Assembly (NCBI GenBank): GCA_950295325.1
Contig: OX485804.1
Coordinates: forward strand, 31,620,001 to 31,684,000
Direction of reading: 5' to 3'
From: Polytrichum commune
Lineage: Eukaryota > Streptophyta > Polytrichopsida > Polytrichales > Polytrichaceae
DNA length: 64,000 bases
The stretch's first letter is position 1, and each line of letters begins with the position of its first letter. A model generated the notes under the pieces. It saw nothing but the letters and a program-made list of their open reading frames with translations, ran no database searches and had not been told where the DNA came from. The translations under genes and the position numbers were made by a program. Of the stretch, positions 37,317 to 50,558 are shown piece by piece.

Positions 37317-37732
37317 CTTCTAGTGTTTGCAGAAAATCACCTCCTATCAAAATGGACACGTTAGCAACTCGAAAGGCAACTTGTATGGGTCAATAAAGTT
37401 TGGTGCCGAAAGAAAGTAAGCTACTTCTATGTCTGCTCCTGGATGACATGGCCATGCAACTCATCATTGTGACTTAGCTTTGCATTTAGACATTGTTCAT
37501 TGGAAGGGACTACCAACAAGATAATTGTGTGAAGATATTGAAATCCTTAGAGGCGGTTACAACAAATGGGAGTTCTCCTAATTCTTGTCTTGACGTAAGT
37601 ACCATCTCCAAATGTGGTCATCTATGTGGGCCATCCTTCCACATACATTGATAAACATATTGCTCACCTAAAGAAAACAAGAAATAAGAAAATAAATAAA
37701 ACTATAATCTTTTCATTGAAAACATACATTAC

Positions 37733-37856
37733 ATAGGCAATTGACATGTATCATTGAGAACTTGTCCTACGTCATTAGAAAATCCACAAATTTATCACAA
37801 TAATATATTTACATATTTCTCTCACCGGCACATGACGATTACCTAAGACTCATATG
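37733..37856. repeat. Small foldback repeat, copy 2 (diverged)
   Basis: The right end inverts to CATATGAGTCTTAGGTAATC; the left shows AGGCAATTGACATGTATCATT. The left border is uncertain. Confidence 0.35.
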
Positions 37857-39699
37857 CCGGTGGTAATTGAGAAATGAATATCATGAGGTGCTCCCTCATC
37901 TAACCTTCGTGATGCCAAATATAACTTCTTTGCGGAGTTGAAGTGAAGTGAGTACCAAGCAATATAAGAATGGGAGTGTGGGAAAACCCTAGTGATAGTT
38001 ATATATATCAAACCAAGGAGAAGCGGGCAAAAAGTACCCTATGTTGACCTAGTTTCTCTTCTTTTAACTACATGCCAAGAATTGCCATATGTGAAAAGTG
38101 ATGCCAAGTTGAAATGTAAGACATGAGACATAAGGGTTCTCTATGCACATAGTTGGCATATGCCCCAAAAGGTGCACTTGTAGAGTGTAAATTAGATTGG
38201 ACAACCTTTTAGGTCTTTTAAATGTTACAACCGATCACAACAAGCTTGCACTCATTTTTGCACGCGTCTCCATGATTTTGGAAGACCGTTATATTAGTTG
38301 CTCTCTCCAATACCACTTTCTCTTCCATAATGATGTCCTAAAGATTTGACCAAAACGTTTTGCATCATCATTGAAGAACAAGAAAAAGGTGTAGGTGTAG
38401 ATCAACTTCAACTACATCCATTTCAGCGACTTGGACACCAATAAAAAAAATGGTCTTAAACAATATGCTTGTAAAATTGGCACAAACAATCTATGGGGGT
38501 TTAGATTGGGCATGTCAAATTTGGTAAGAAATTGTTTGGAGGTGCCTTAGTTTGGGATCGTGTTTTATACTAGTGAATGTTGGTTGAAGGCAAGGACAAT
38601 GGTCATGTTGTCAATCACTTGTGATTCTTGTTGTTAGCTCGATGTTGATGGTCAAACAACGATAAAATGATTGCCTACTATAGTTGCTTCTAGGAGGTTT
38701 GGCCTCTTCAAATTCGCAATATATTTTGAACAAAGGCTCCTTTGATTAGCACATCTTGTACAAAACATCCAATGTTATTTTAAGAATGCGATAAGGTGAC
38801 CAAATATCAATTTGCGACAAGTTTTCAACGCACAAATTTGCGTTCTCCATAAGTGATTGTATACTATGCACAAAGTGGCTAAAGTTGAGGAGGTGCTGTG
38901 CATTGGCTTTAGGCTATCCCATCCGATGAACCATGGTCTTAATTCTTGAAATAATATTAGAAGTGATCGTTTTAGGAGAATATCAAAGCAATTTGCACCC
39001 AAGAAGTAGGTGTTAAATAAGACTAGTATTTGAAGAAGACATATCTACCTTATCCCACTCAGAACATATGAGAATAAATTTTGCAACAAGTTGCTTCGTA
39101 TTCCAATGCTTCGTAAAGACATATCAAGCTACTTTCTGCAAATGTCCTCCTGACCATGTGTTTTCTTTCTTCCATAATTTGTGATCAGAGGAGTATACAT
39201 AAAGTGGCCCAATTCTGGACACTTCCCAACTCCACATACAATTTTGACCATTGCATCCAAATGGGAATGATCTCATTTGATTAGCACTTGCTAATCACAA
39301 AGAGTGCCATTTCAAGATCACAATCGGGGTTGTGAGGATGCAAAAGTTATTAGAAGTTGAAGTGAAAACTTTGTCTCTTTGAACGATCCATAGATCATAT
39401 CCCTATATCCGGTAATTGGAGACCTTTTCATGATTTTGAGACTATTTAAGGGTGTGGTTTTCAAATAAAAGAACATGAAAAGCACAAAAAACATATTCAA
39501 TGTGACTTAATAAAGCGATTTGCATGGGCGGCACTAACCAATTTGGCACACATACATGTCATCACAATAAGAAATTGAACGAGATGTTAAATCATTTGCC
39601 TTTATTTTGAGGCTTTCTCAAGTCTCTGATCAATGCATATAGTGATTCATGCTCCCAAGTGTGTTCACTATCGAATGTAGAAAGACGTTTCTAGTTTGA
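37857..39699. other. No gene seen
   Basis: Short random ORFs only; no recognisable repeats beyond isolated words. Confidence 0.45.
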
Positions 39700-40060
39700 A
39701 CACATAATCCAATCTCATCATAATATTCATATTATGGGTGTATGTTCTTAACTGCAAGCCTTGCCATATACCACCACTCAAATGCAGTTGTCCAAAACTG
39801 TAGAGAGTGACCACACAAGGCTCACATACACATGAGATGATATGAATATCCGACACTTCCCCTTCTTCCCAGTGTGTCCAGAACCTTATCACTCCTACAA
39901 TAAGTGGTCAGAAGCTGCGTAGAAGGTGGACACCACTGCACATATTTGACCTGCAACAGGGAACTTTCGAGATGAGCAGGAGCCAAGATATTATTTAGAC
40001 AGGCCTCGGGCCACAAAAAGCTCCTATATATCAATGTTCCGTCCGCTTTCAACTGATCTT
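39700..40060 (-). pseudogene. Possible WD40-like gene relic
   Basis: One frame gives VKYVQWCPPSTQLLTTY and an overlapping frame continues GVIRFWTHWEEGEVSDI. Joined by a shift, they resemble a WD40 repeat (QW.P...LLT...DG.IRFW). An acceptor-like CCCTGTTGCAG precedes VKY. With one partial repeat and a frameshift the call is weak. Confidence 0.2.
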
Positions 40061-40818
40061 AATTCGTTCCTGTGAAAGTTTCTGATACTGCTGCATGCAT
40101 TGGGATCAGTGCTCCACATGCATAGAGTATGTATACACCTAGTCCACACTTTTGCGTGAGACAGGTACAGTGACAAACGCAGTTAATTTGTCTGTCTGTA
40201 TGTAGGTATGAATTTTTGAAGGTTGCAACTGGTTTGTCAATTTGCGAATCAAATCATACTCGATAGGATGACTCAACATACTAGTCATCATTCCTTGGAT
40301 TCTCACAGCATCTTTTGTGATTAAACAAGGGAATGAAAATTCACTTGCATTCATGATAGTGGCCACCATTAAGGTTATGTTGGACCTTCAAGTGTTCACT
40401 CTTCTTAATCGGACGCCTATATTAGTTTGGTGAGTTTAAAATTGTGATGAACCAACAACAAACTTATAGGAGGTTATTTTGTACTATTCTCTCTCGGTAG
40501 CTGTTCTGGAACAAAATCCTCCACCACCATGGTTAATTTCACCTCAACAAGATTAGTGTTGTTGCTTTAAAGTGAAAGCAGAACACTTTTCCAACTAATA
40601 ATAAATTGAGAATGGTACTGTAATTTTCCATGGGACTAGAGGTTTTCATATCAAGTGCATTACTTCCGCATACATTGGATTGACACTCCTTGAGAATGAG
40701 AGTTTTACTTATCTTGTGTACGCTCTACTTCCCTGCATTACGTGCTTTTAACAAAATGTAACACCCAATGCACATGACACTCCTATGGAACTGTAATGGT
40801 TTACCATGCCAGTAGAAG

Positions 40819-40951
40819 CATAAGAGTCTTGGGCAATTGACCTGCGTCACAAAAAAATTGTCATGTATCATTGGAACATCTATAAATCTACAACGGTGGC
40901 AAATTGGCATAATTCTTTCATTGATGCAAGTCAATTGCCAAAGACTTAAGT
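40819..40951. repeat. Small foldback repeat, copy 3
   Basis: CATAAGAGTCTTGGGCAATT and the inverse ACTTAAGTCTTTGGCAATTG enclose 133 bp. It is the same family as the 37.2-kb repeat, with GCAATTGAC in both arms. Confidence 0.5.
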
Positions 40952-42298
40952 GTTGGTAGTGTGCAAGCACTTTGTGTTGGGTGCATTTATTGGAACATTG
41001 GTCAAACAGTGGCATCAAACGTTTTTATTATACAACACAAATCTTGAGCCAACTTATTCTATTGGTAATGTATCATGCAAATGCAATATGATTGACCAAA
41101 TTGACAATTTGTGAAAGTACTACATTGTTTATGGTATTTAAGGTCGCATGGATAATGGTGTCATTTACCCTATTTTGAGGCATATGCTAGGTTACCACTA
41201 ATGACCAACAACATCATCATTAGTATCACCTCATGGTACTTTCAAGTGGAGCACTCACTAATATCTTGAATATACTTGGCATGAGTATATTCAATAGTGT
41301 TATGAGGTGTATGCCTATGTTACATAATGGTCTACAAGTTGACTAAAGTGTACATAAAGGACATTGGGCATTAATATGCTCAAGAATATTTTCTTCTTGC
41401 ATACTAACATGTAACACATGAAACCTGCCATTAGTATTCTCAATAACATCTTCCCCTTGCATACCAAAGCGCAAAACTATCATCTCAAGTATCCCAATAT
41501 GCTACGCTAAATGTCATAATGTAAAATAAAATAATAATAATAATCACTTTAAAAAGTTGCTTAGGTTACTTATGTTGACGAATAGTATCGAATGGATAGC
41601 AGATGTGACACTTTGAGACCTCTACACATCTAGATTAGGCTCTTCGCAAATAGTGTACATGACACTAAATATCATAAATGGTGTAGTCAAAGGTAATACT
41701 GTGAGGTGAACCCAGAAGATACTGTAGATACCTGTAAACTATTGAAGTGCTTACACTCAAAAAAGAGTAAGAACACATTTAAAGATGAAAAGAACTACAT
41801 TGTGTGAGAAAGAAAATCTAGTTTCCACATTTATACCTCATGCCCTGTGGAATGTACCTCGGGTTCACCACACAACTCACAATATTCAGAAACAAGTGAT
41901 TATCCATATTCCAAGAACTCCCATGTAACAAGCTCCAAGATCTTTAAAAAAAATAACAAAAGGCAAAAGCACCAACGCCAAGAATGATTAAAAGCAACAA
42001 AAACTTAACCACTTGAAGGGGAGGCGCTCCATGATCAAATTGAATCCTGCTCACAGGTTATACAGTACAACAACCAACTAGACTATTTTGAATTGCCTGT
42101 GTTTATTAATTGGGATTACAGAACATAATAGAGGGGTTACCTGAATCACATGTTTCCTAAAACATCTATGTCCAAAGAGTAGCTATATTACAACTTTGTG
42201 GATATACTCTGAAGTGCATGCAAGTTACAGGCTTATATGTAAACCACATGAACCGAAAGCACAAGCTCCCAGGAATTTTCAAGAATGCGAGAGATCTT
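40952..42298. other. No gene seen
   Basis: Contains a lone end of the CACTAAAT family near 41655-41690. Otherwise no feature. Confidence 0.45.
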
Positions 42299-42511
42299 TC
42301 AAGAACTGATTGCAGATTTCACTGTGAAGATTACAACATTGCAAGATAATTCACCTAAATTACCTGAAGATTTGTGACAGAACATTCCAGCAACATTTGC
42401 CTTGCGAACTAAAGCAGTAATATCAAAGTGATAGGTGCCAGCCATGAAAAACTGTGGAGCCCAAGAGCCACCACTCTCTATGATATCGTATAGCATGATA
42501 ATTCTTTTCAC
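42299..42511 (-). other. Exon-like open stretch, unknown function
   Basis: The minus strand reads KRIIMLYDIIESGGSWAPQF then FMAGTYHFDITALVRKANVA and on to FCHKSSG, followed by a donor-like TCTTCAG-GTAATT at about 42363. Residue composition looks protein-like in an otherwise random AT-rich region. I do not recognise the family. It could be an exon of a gene that starts at the telo-box, or a relic. Confidence 0.25.
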
Positions 42512-42779
42512 AATGCTTACTCCACCTTTTGATACTCAAAAGTGGAACCCTGACAACTACACCTCAAAATTCAAGAGGCAAAATTTTCATGTAGAAGCAA
42601 TAAAATGTTGAAATAACATCATATATCCCCAATTGATGTTGTAATAATTGCAAGATTTTCTTCTATCATGTGCTGCATTCTCTTAATACAAAGTCTATTG
42701 TTACATAAAATTAATACATTAAGTGTAAAATAATAACATTGTCCACCACAAGGTACACCTTCACCATATTACACCATTA

Positions 42780-43707
42780 CAGTCAAGATTCTATGAATGT
42801 TACAGGTCGGGAGTAGCAAAAAAATAACATATATAGAATTATAACAAGTAACACTTATAGAATTCATACCGATGATTAATAACATTTATAGAAATAACAC
42901 TTAAAATTTCCAAAAATGAAGAACATAACATTTTATAAAAAGAAAAAATGAAAGTACAAATGACAATACATAATTCAACTAAACTAACCGAAAGAATGAG
43001 TCTATAGTAGTATTACAAGAAGCTTTTAAATGATGAGACAAAACTTCCTTATGGAGTCCTTAAATGCTCGTGATGTGTGGTAGGGCATCATTTGGTCTTT
43101 GTTCAAAGTATTTTTTCAAAGTCTCTAGAGAACGCTTAGCAACACTAAATCCTACAACTTCTTCTACCACATTAACCATAACCTCATTAAGATCAATTTC
43201 TTGATGTTTTGAGGAATATATATCCAAAAACTCCTCATCGGTAGGTTCATAGGGGTTGTTTAAATCAAACTCCATCTCATAATTGAGGTATTCATGAGCA
43301 TTCATCACGTCACCCACCTCACTATCAAATGACAACAATGTCAGTTGATGAAGTAGAGTAGCAACTTCATCAACCTCTACCAAGCGCCTAGCTTCCTCTA
43401 TCTCCCTCTCAATAGAGATCGAAAGAACACCCGTGTGCCTCCAACAATTTTGAATTGTTCGCAAAGAACATGGGATAAATGTGATTACATGTCTAAAATG
43501 TATGCTCTCATGTATTATTAACTTGATTTTCTCAAAATTAACACTTATAGAGGTGCAATTAACAAAGAAAGGAGTAAAGCATGTTATAACACTTAACACA
43601 TAACACTCACTAGTCTTACCAATTGTGTTTTTGTACAGGAGTAAAATTTTCTTAACATATATGAAATTATAACGCTTATAGGGGTAACACTTATAGAGTC
43701 TTGACTG
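42780..43707 (-). mobile_element. Deleted pogo/Tigger-type element, 928 bp
   Basis: Inverted ends of about 26 bp begin CAGTCAAGA and continue TCTAT-AR-TGTTAC; TA flanks both sides (42778-42779 and 43708-43709). The inside holds only a transposase C-terminal piece, so it looks like an internal-deletion derivative. Copies of a TAACACTTATAG motif recur near both ends, in both orientations, as transposase-binding subterminal repeats often do. Its TIRs differ from those of the 46.7-52.8 kb element, so it is a second family. Confidence 0.8.
43060..43467 (-). pseudogene. C-terminal fragment of a Tigger-like transposase
   Basis: The fragment reads SLRTIQNCWRHTGVL followed by an acidic region (EIEEARRLVEVDEVATLL, YEPTDEEF) and ends normally at TGA. 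The TIxNCWRxxG block is typical of the last part of pogo/Tigger/jerky transposases, just after the DDE domain. No catalytic residues remain. The frame stays open upstream to 43749, but that part is compositionally unlike protein and runs into the element's terminal repeats. Confidence 0.6.
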
Positions 43708-44291
43708 TATTTGGAAAATTGTGATGTACAGCAAGCAATGAGAACACATATATCAGAGATCCAAATTTAACTTCATGGGTTTTCAGTATCATCCTATACA
43801 TGAATGAGAAAACATGTTCTACAGATGCAGATAGAGAACTAACCTGAGAGAAACTCCAGCCTCTCTTTGGCTCCCAAACAGCTCCTCGCTCAATAATTAA
43901 ATGGCACTAACATGCAAAGAGTACTTAAAGGGCACCCACATTCTGAGATTCTTCCTGAAGTGGGCACTTGTAAACTTCTCAATTGTACTTAAAATCAAGC
44001 TTTTCCCTTCTTCTGATCGCTTAGTCAACTCGAGCAGTATATTCGTGCAATACATGGCCATGGTACATAATATATGTGAACCTCAGCCCTTCTTAGAAGC
44101 TTACGCGACATCTACAGCTATACATAAAATTGACATCCCCAACCTTCCATGCAGATGGAGACCTCCGCAATTTATAGAGATGCAAAGAATGCAGCGCCCA
44201 AATAGTATGTAATATGTTGAAATGGTCATTCGGAAAATCCTGGAAAGGGTTTAGGGTTATGTATTGTAATTGAAGTAGATGATAGACGTAC

Positions 44292-44358
44292 GCTGGTTAT
44301 CTTGACCGCAATTCCAACAAACGTCTCCAGAGATAACACCTGCATCCCCAGTCCTCAT
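44292..44358 (-). other. Possible first exon of an unrecognised minus-strand gene
   Basis: An ATG 25 bp downstream of the telo-box opens 22 codons, MRTGDAGVISGDVCWNCGQD and on, before a donor-like AGC-GTACGT. It has no homology I recognise; the CxxC is suggestive only. No convincing next exon could be phased. Confidence 0.2.
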
Positions 44359-44380
44359 TTGATCACAACACGTGCTTGGC

Positions 44381-44418
44381 ACCCTAAACCCTAACCCTGA
44401 ACTCTAAACCCTGAACCC
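44381..44418 (-). promoter_or_regulatory. Telo-box / CCCTAAA cluster
   Basis: CCCTAAACCCTAACCCTGAA followed by CTCTAAACCCTGAACCC contains plant telomere-type units. In plants such telo-boxes (AAACCCTAA) are common just upstream of, or in, 5' UTRs. On the minus strand an ATG follows at 44358. It may equally be a short interstitial telomere-like repeat. Confidence 0.5.
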
Positions 44419-46734
44419 GGCTGTAGATAGGGGAGATCGTTATGAAGACAATTCCGATCCCTAGTGCAAAATCCAACGAGGAAAACCTAAAAATTTCTTC
44501 CAGAATCCAAGTGCAAGAACATAACTAAGGATTCAGGAAGGAAGGCAAACACGCTCAAGACGCTTTGGACGAGTGACAATCAATATAGTGCATTTCCACT
44601 CATTCGATAACTACATATACATGCATGCATCCATGTCTTGATTGAGTACTGGGTTGACTAACAAAGTAAAAGCAACCCTGTAATATGAACCGCTCTTTGG
44701 AGCTCTAAAAATTTGGCAGACTCTGGGGGCTATGGAAGCAGGGTCCACCCATTTCAAAAGCAGGAGTTCAGCATCGACAACAAAAGAAATTACAGTTCAC
44801 AATTCACATACTTATAGAGGATCTGATGATTGTGCAGCATCGATCCCCAATGTGAGGCCCTCGTCACCTGACCCAACACCCTACCCTAATCCCTGTTGCA
44901 CCTAAAATCCCTGGAGAATTCTTGTACGCTGGCCTTCAAATGCCATGCTCAACCCAAGAGCCCCGAAGTCGTTACAATTTGACGTTCGGAAACACTTTGG
45001 AAAACATCACATGGATGCCGATCACCGATCCAATTCTGCAACCTTAACCCTTGTATGTACAACATGCCAGGAGCTTTAGCCTTGGTGGCAAAGATCGCCA
45101 AAGAAGAACAATCACAAGTGAGGTTCCCCTGCAGCAAAGACTAACTTATGAACTAATAGCCCACCCACACGTATTGGTGCGGAACACCCTTGAACGGTTC
45201 CTACCAGCACTAGTTACATCCAATGACACTCACTTGCCAAACCAACATCAAAAGTGGCCTTTGCTAGCAGGAATCGTTCATTGGTTGCCCGCTTGGCTTA
45301 GTTTAATTACACTTGGATAGAATGACAAAAACCCTTTCAATGGTAAGTCACAAAATTATAACCTCAATGCTAATGAGAGTTTTGTAACATTTTTGACTTC
45401 CAAGTTATATAGATGCTTTATTGAAGGTTTCACTTTGAAAATGAAATCCCAGTCAATTGTTGATTTACTCAATGGAAGTGAACATATATATTGGATTTTG
45501 GACCTTGATGATGAAATGCACTCAATATGGGTTATATAAATGAGTGGCCTTGTATGCAAGGGCAATTTTATTTCTCGAAGTTGGGCGGAGCAGGTAGGGA
45601 GCATGGGCTTCATCCGAGCAATGAAGGAGGCGTGCCTAGAGCAGATGTGATCTAGCCCGGGGCATGTAACGTAGCTTACACAATTAGCCAATCCTACAAG
45701 ATTGATGGCTAGTGACAAGTATATTGCTCATTCTAGCTGCATTATGATCTAATATTCATCATTCATTATCCTTTTTCGACAACCAACTTCAAATCATGTC
45801 TTCAAATAAAGTCTTCAGATTATAACATCTTTGATATGAAGTGGTTTCATAGCCCTAAGGGATTAAGGGACTCTGCTCAAGGAAGCAAAGGTGTTAGTGA
45901 TTGAATATGGAGAGGGAATTATCGTGTACAAGCATACCTCTCATTTATCTGACATAAAAGCCATGAAATAATATGCAACTTGGAGGATATTATTATTTTT
46001 TTATTTGACATTGGAATTACTTTCAAAGACCCTGAATCGATCAGTCCAGATCGTATGAGATATATTGGCCATAAACTTATGAGGAGTCATGTTATTATGT
46101 TGGGTGGATGAAAGGTACACTCGTATGAGATAATTCCCTTTCTCCTTTCAATATCATAGAGGGCACTTTATTTCTATGATTACTACATTGATGCTCCCAA
46201 TTAATGTGTGTTATTATTCGGAGTTACACAATGCTATAACGTCCTACCCATGAGTTCAATTTATACTAATGAAGTTCAATTGGTTGTTCAGACATTATAG
46301 AACGTAAATGACTTGGTAAAATACTACATCCTCATTACATAGTTATGGCATTGCGTGACTTCGATAAGTAACACACACTAATTGGGATAATTAGGGTAGT
46401 CCTTAAATCCATACCAATTTATCTCATTAGCGCATGCCACAAAAATCTCTTAGAAACCACATAACATACTTATTATGTTAAAAATTAATGTGGAGCACTA
46501 ATGTCTATTTTATAATTTGTGTGGACCACATTTATTTTTCTCTAAATAGATTTGATGTGAGTGCAAAAATTCTAGCTTAGCATATTTTGGTCTTTATAGA
46601 ATAATTATTATACATAATATGTTCCCTTTTACATACATTGGTGTTGGGAGGGTGTTGGGAAGTCTACAAAAATTTCATGTCACTTGTAATAATTCCAATT
46701 TGAACATGCATTGATCTTTCCATTGTTCATTAGA
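44419..46734. other. No gene identified
   Basis: 44.8-45.3 kb is less AT-rich and has overlapping open frames on both strands (for example AHPHVLVRNTLERFLPALV on plus), none recognised. The remainder is AT-rich non-coding. Confidence 0.4.
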
Positions 46735-48497
46735 TACCGTAGGTTCATAGCTGTTCCGACACTAAATAATTCAAAAAAAAGAAGTCGATTTTTTTTGGAA
46801 ATTATTACTTAATGTTGTTGAAATCCTTTGAAATCAAAGTCAACATATGACAAACTAAATTATAAATACACAAATTTATGTTCTTGATGCCGTAATAAAT
46901 TAAAAGGCACCAAGTCACATCAAAAGGTACTTTGCACTTGTGAAGCACATTCCACACTAAAAACAAATGTAACAGCCTGGTCACAAACGAATCTGTAAGA
47001 GCTTCTCTATTTTGAGCATAAGTGCCTTGGAATCACAACACAGAACTAAAGAACACCTCGAAATCAGGGGAGCCTCGGCTGTGAAAGCTGAGGAATCTCA
47101 CAGCTCCTCCGCCGCAGCAACTCAATCCTCCTCCTCCTCCTCCACAGCTCATACTCGATCCTCCTCCTCCGCAGGTCTTCGATCCTCCTCCTCCACAGCT
47201 CATACTCGATCCTCCTCCTCCGCAGCTGGATGATCCTCCTCCTCGTATTGGCATCGAAGGATACCCTGCTTCATCGCCGAATCTTCTTGCGTCCTTCGTG
47301 CGAATCTGTGTTGGGGAATCTTTCACGACTAATGCATGTGCCACATCTCAGGTTGAACTTCGAAATCTCATTGCAACCACGATGTCCTTCTTTACCCTGG
47401 TCAATTGTCAAGCTTAAGCTTCTTTGATCATGGTTTAATCATGGGGTTGCTTGCATGCCACACACAAATTAAACTCAAGGTCAAGCTGGGAAGTTTGATG
47501 GGCCAGATGTAAGAGCATTTCATGGTGCTCTTCCTTACATGTGTCTGTGCTGGTGGAGCTAAACTGTGTCTTAAGGTTGCTCCCAACTGTTTTTAGATTG
47601 ATTTTCAAGTTCAAGTCCAAATTTGACTTGTAGTCATGTTAAGTTGGATGATTACAAGTTGAAGTTTGGGCATGAACTTGAAAATCATTTCATAATAAGA
47701 AGGAACCAAACTTCACCATCTTAGCACAAATAAGGGTTCCAGATGCTTTTACCTTAGCCCCTCAGAGACAATGTAGGTGTGTATACTTAGAATCTTCACG
47801 GGATGACTTGCTCTTGGTGATGATGTTTTGAACATCTATGAATTTGTGTTGCGGTGCTCTACTTGCAGGCTTTCTATGTAATCCACGGGCGAGGTAGAAC
47901 AGAAACTGGATTAGGAGTCGTGGAGTGGAATACGGGGACCTCTTCGCGGTCCCGTCCAATAAAGAGGAAATGCCTTGCACACATACGTATTTCAAAGATG
48001 ATGTTGCAAGCACCGGAGGGGCAAGCTTGTACTGGGTATCAGATGCTCCACTTCTGTCCTACCTCGGAGTTGTACCGAAGGTCAAGAAATTCGAACCATC
48101 ATTCTTCAGGTGAGGAACAACTCTTCCGTTGCTGTCTCACATCTTCATTACCTTGCCGACATTGCATATGTTTGTAATTAGATTAAGGCTCATGCTCCCA
48201 TGTTTCTGGTCAGAAATGACTCCTTTGGAGTAGGTATTTATCCAGCATGTTGTCATGAGAGAGAGCTGGTCAATTTGTTCAAGAAGTCAAGGAAGTGGAG
48301 TTGTTTTGGATAGTTTAGGCATGGAAGGGGGAGGCTCATTTGATGGCTGGATCCTCCTCCGCAACTCGATCTCGCAGCACCCCAGGTGTACATGGTGCTC
48401 TGTAGATTCATTACCATCTGCGGCACTTCGGAGATGAAATTGCTGCAGATCCAGGTGAACTTGCAGATGCTGCAGAGGTTAAAGATTGTTGTGGTTG

Positions 48498-50374
48498 TGT
48501 CAACCACAAACCCCCACCCCTTTGCGTCATAGTCCGGGTGAGAGCCTATGGCTCACATGCACTTGGATGACTTCTCCCAACCCTTGGAATTAAGCTCCCA
48601 ATGTTACATTCAAGAGATATAAGACACACAACTTTTCATTCAAAGAACACAAGGGACAAGTATTTAGAAATACTCTAATTCCCCATGGTCATTACTACAT
48701 CCAATCACCAATTAAGCATCTAAATCCACTCTCAAGCTCCCACCCACAATATTGAACTACTCGACTCACCCAAGCTAAATCCTAATGGCCTAAAGTCACA
48801 CCAATCACACCCTTGGCTTGCACTTGCCACCACTCAATTTCCTCCTACACCATTCCTACTTCACCCAATACACTTCTTAGTAACTAACCTAAGCTCAACA
48901 ACATCCTTATTAATAAAGGACCTAACACTACTCCACTTAATCCAGCTCATCCCCTGTTCTGACGGCAATCCACTGTTCGGTCCAGCAGCTCCATTCGTCC
49001 GCTCAGCTGCAGACTCCAGCAGCCTTAGTCTCCTCACGACTTCTCCCACCCTCAGCTGCCTTCTTCGGCCCTCAATCACCTCGTCCTCAATACGTCAGAA
49101 CATCCATCCGTCGACCAAGAAGCATGTAGCCCTTCCTCTCCAGTGACTGCAATTACAGCTCATAAGTACGCTCTCGCAGCTGCAATGCAGCCAATCTCCT
49201 TCCCTTATCCAGCAACCGCCGTCGGCAACCATGAACTGCCCGTCTGTTCCTTCTATCAATTCACTAATGGTCACCCCCAACAATCTGCAATGTGCACCGA
49301 TTCATCAACCAGCCAACGCCAGTTGCTGCAGCCGTAGCGATTTCATCCTCCAGGAGAGGAGATGATTTCCACTGCGCTAGTGGGTTTTGGGACCTTCACC
49401 TCTGTTAGGCTCAAGTTCGGTGAATGTAGAGGTGTAACTCGTGCACACTGTGTTCGACCCGGTAGCAAGCACTGGTTGCTTGAGCCAACAGTTGCGGTCT
49501 GTCCTACTGGCCGAATGTGGCCTCCGAATATTACCCCCTTCAGAGTGCAACCAACGCCTGTCCAGTTTCTCCCTTTCGGCCAGCAGCGAGCCCGTTGCCT
49601 CCTTCAAAAGCTAATCACACATGCGGAACTCTGCCTCAGTTTAGTAACCTCTTCCACTGCACTTCATTCTCCAGTAGCTGCTCCCAAGCTCCTCCCTTCT
49701 CACTGAAGTGCCTGTCTTCGTTATTTTCTATTCTGTCCAAACCTTGCAACTGCAATCTCGGCGACCCATTGCCCCTTCCTACTTCCCTACATTACCCACC
49801 CGCCTCCAGGCAACTCATTCCACCTTCTCCCTCTTTCACGAGAGATCCAGCACCCAAACCAGCGGTGCTCTTCCTTCTCCTGCCATCTCCACCGGCATTC
49901 GCCGCATTTTGCAACCTTTTTTTTTTTTTTTTCTGCCGCCAGTGAGAGAGAGGCCTAGAATCAAGAGAGAGAGACCGACCCTCCGTCACCGCACCCTTAC
50001 CTTCTCTGGATCCGAGAATCCAGTTTCCCACCTCATCCTTATTCAAAAAGTCACAAAACCGGCCGGTTTTCCTACCTAAAATGGGCATAAGCTTATCCTA
50101 ACAAGGCCATAAAAACCCAACACCCTAGGCCTAAGGCCCTCAAGCATTAATCTCCTTTCAACTAATTCACACTTCAACAATTCTAACCCATTTCAATCAA
50201 CCCCAAGCATTTTTCTATAATCCTAACACCCACACTTGCTATTACACTTGATCCTAACACTAAACTAGGACTCACACTCTTTTTATGTTTTAAATGAATA
50301 ATCCTAAGGTCCAATCCTAATTCTAATACTTCTTAAGCATAAGGTCACATGTGAGCACCCATTTTGGGCTCACA
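48498..50374 (-). mobile_element. Probable solo LTR nested in the transposon
   Basis: The minus-strand sequence begins TGTGAGCCC at 50374 and ends TTGACA at 48498, giving TG...CA ends. It is flanked by the same 5 bp (GGTTG on the plus strand, 48493-48497 and 50375-50379), the usual LTR-element duplication. It is 1877 bp, GC-richer than its host, and carries no gag-pol ORF and no second copy of its ends inside, so it fits a solo LTR left by recombination. TGTGAGC/GCTCACA form a small palindrome at one end. The alternative, a short non-autonomous LTR element, is less likely. Confidence 0.65.
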
Positions 50375-50558
50375 GGTTGTGATGGTGGAGGAGGAGTTAT
50401 TGTTGATGCGGAGGTTCAGATTCTTATTGTTGTGGTGGTGGTGGTGGGGATTCGGCCATCTGGGATATGAAGTTTGGCCCTGGAATGTGTTCGTTAGGGT
50501 TTGTACAACCTCTGCACAGCAAAAACATCATCAATGCAATCAGCCCCAAAACATTCCA

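Noticed and set aside
43901-44212. 103-codon plus-strand ORF
   Set aside because: No recognisable protein; the opposite strand is equally open for shorter stretches.
47012-47344. Ser-rich and Gly/Cys-rich ORFs on opposite strands
   Set aside because: Both come from a TCCTCC-type tandem repeat with CAGCTCATACTCGA units, inside a dead transposon.
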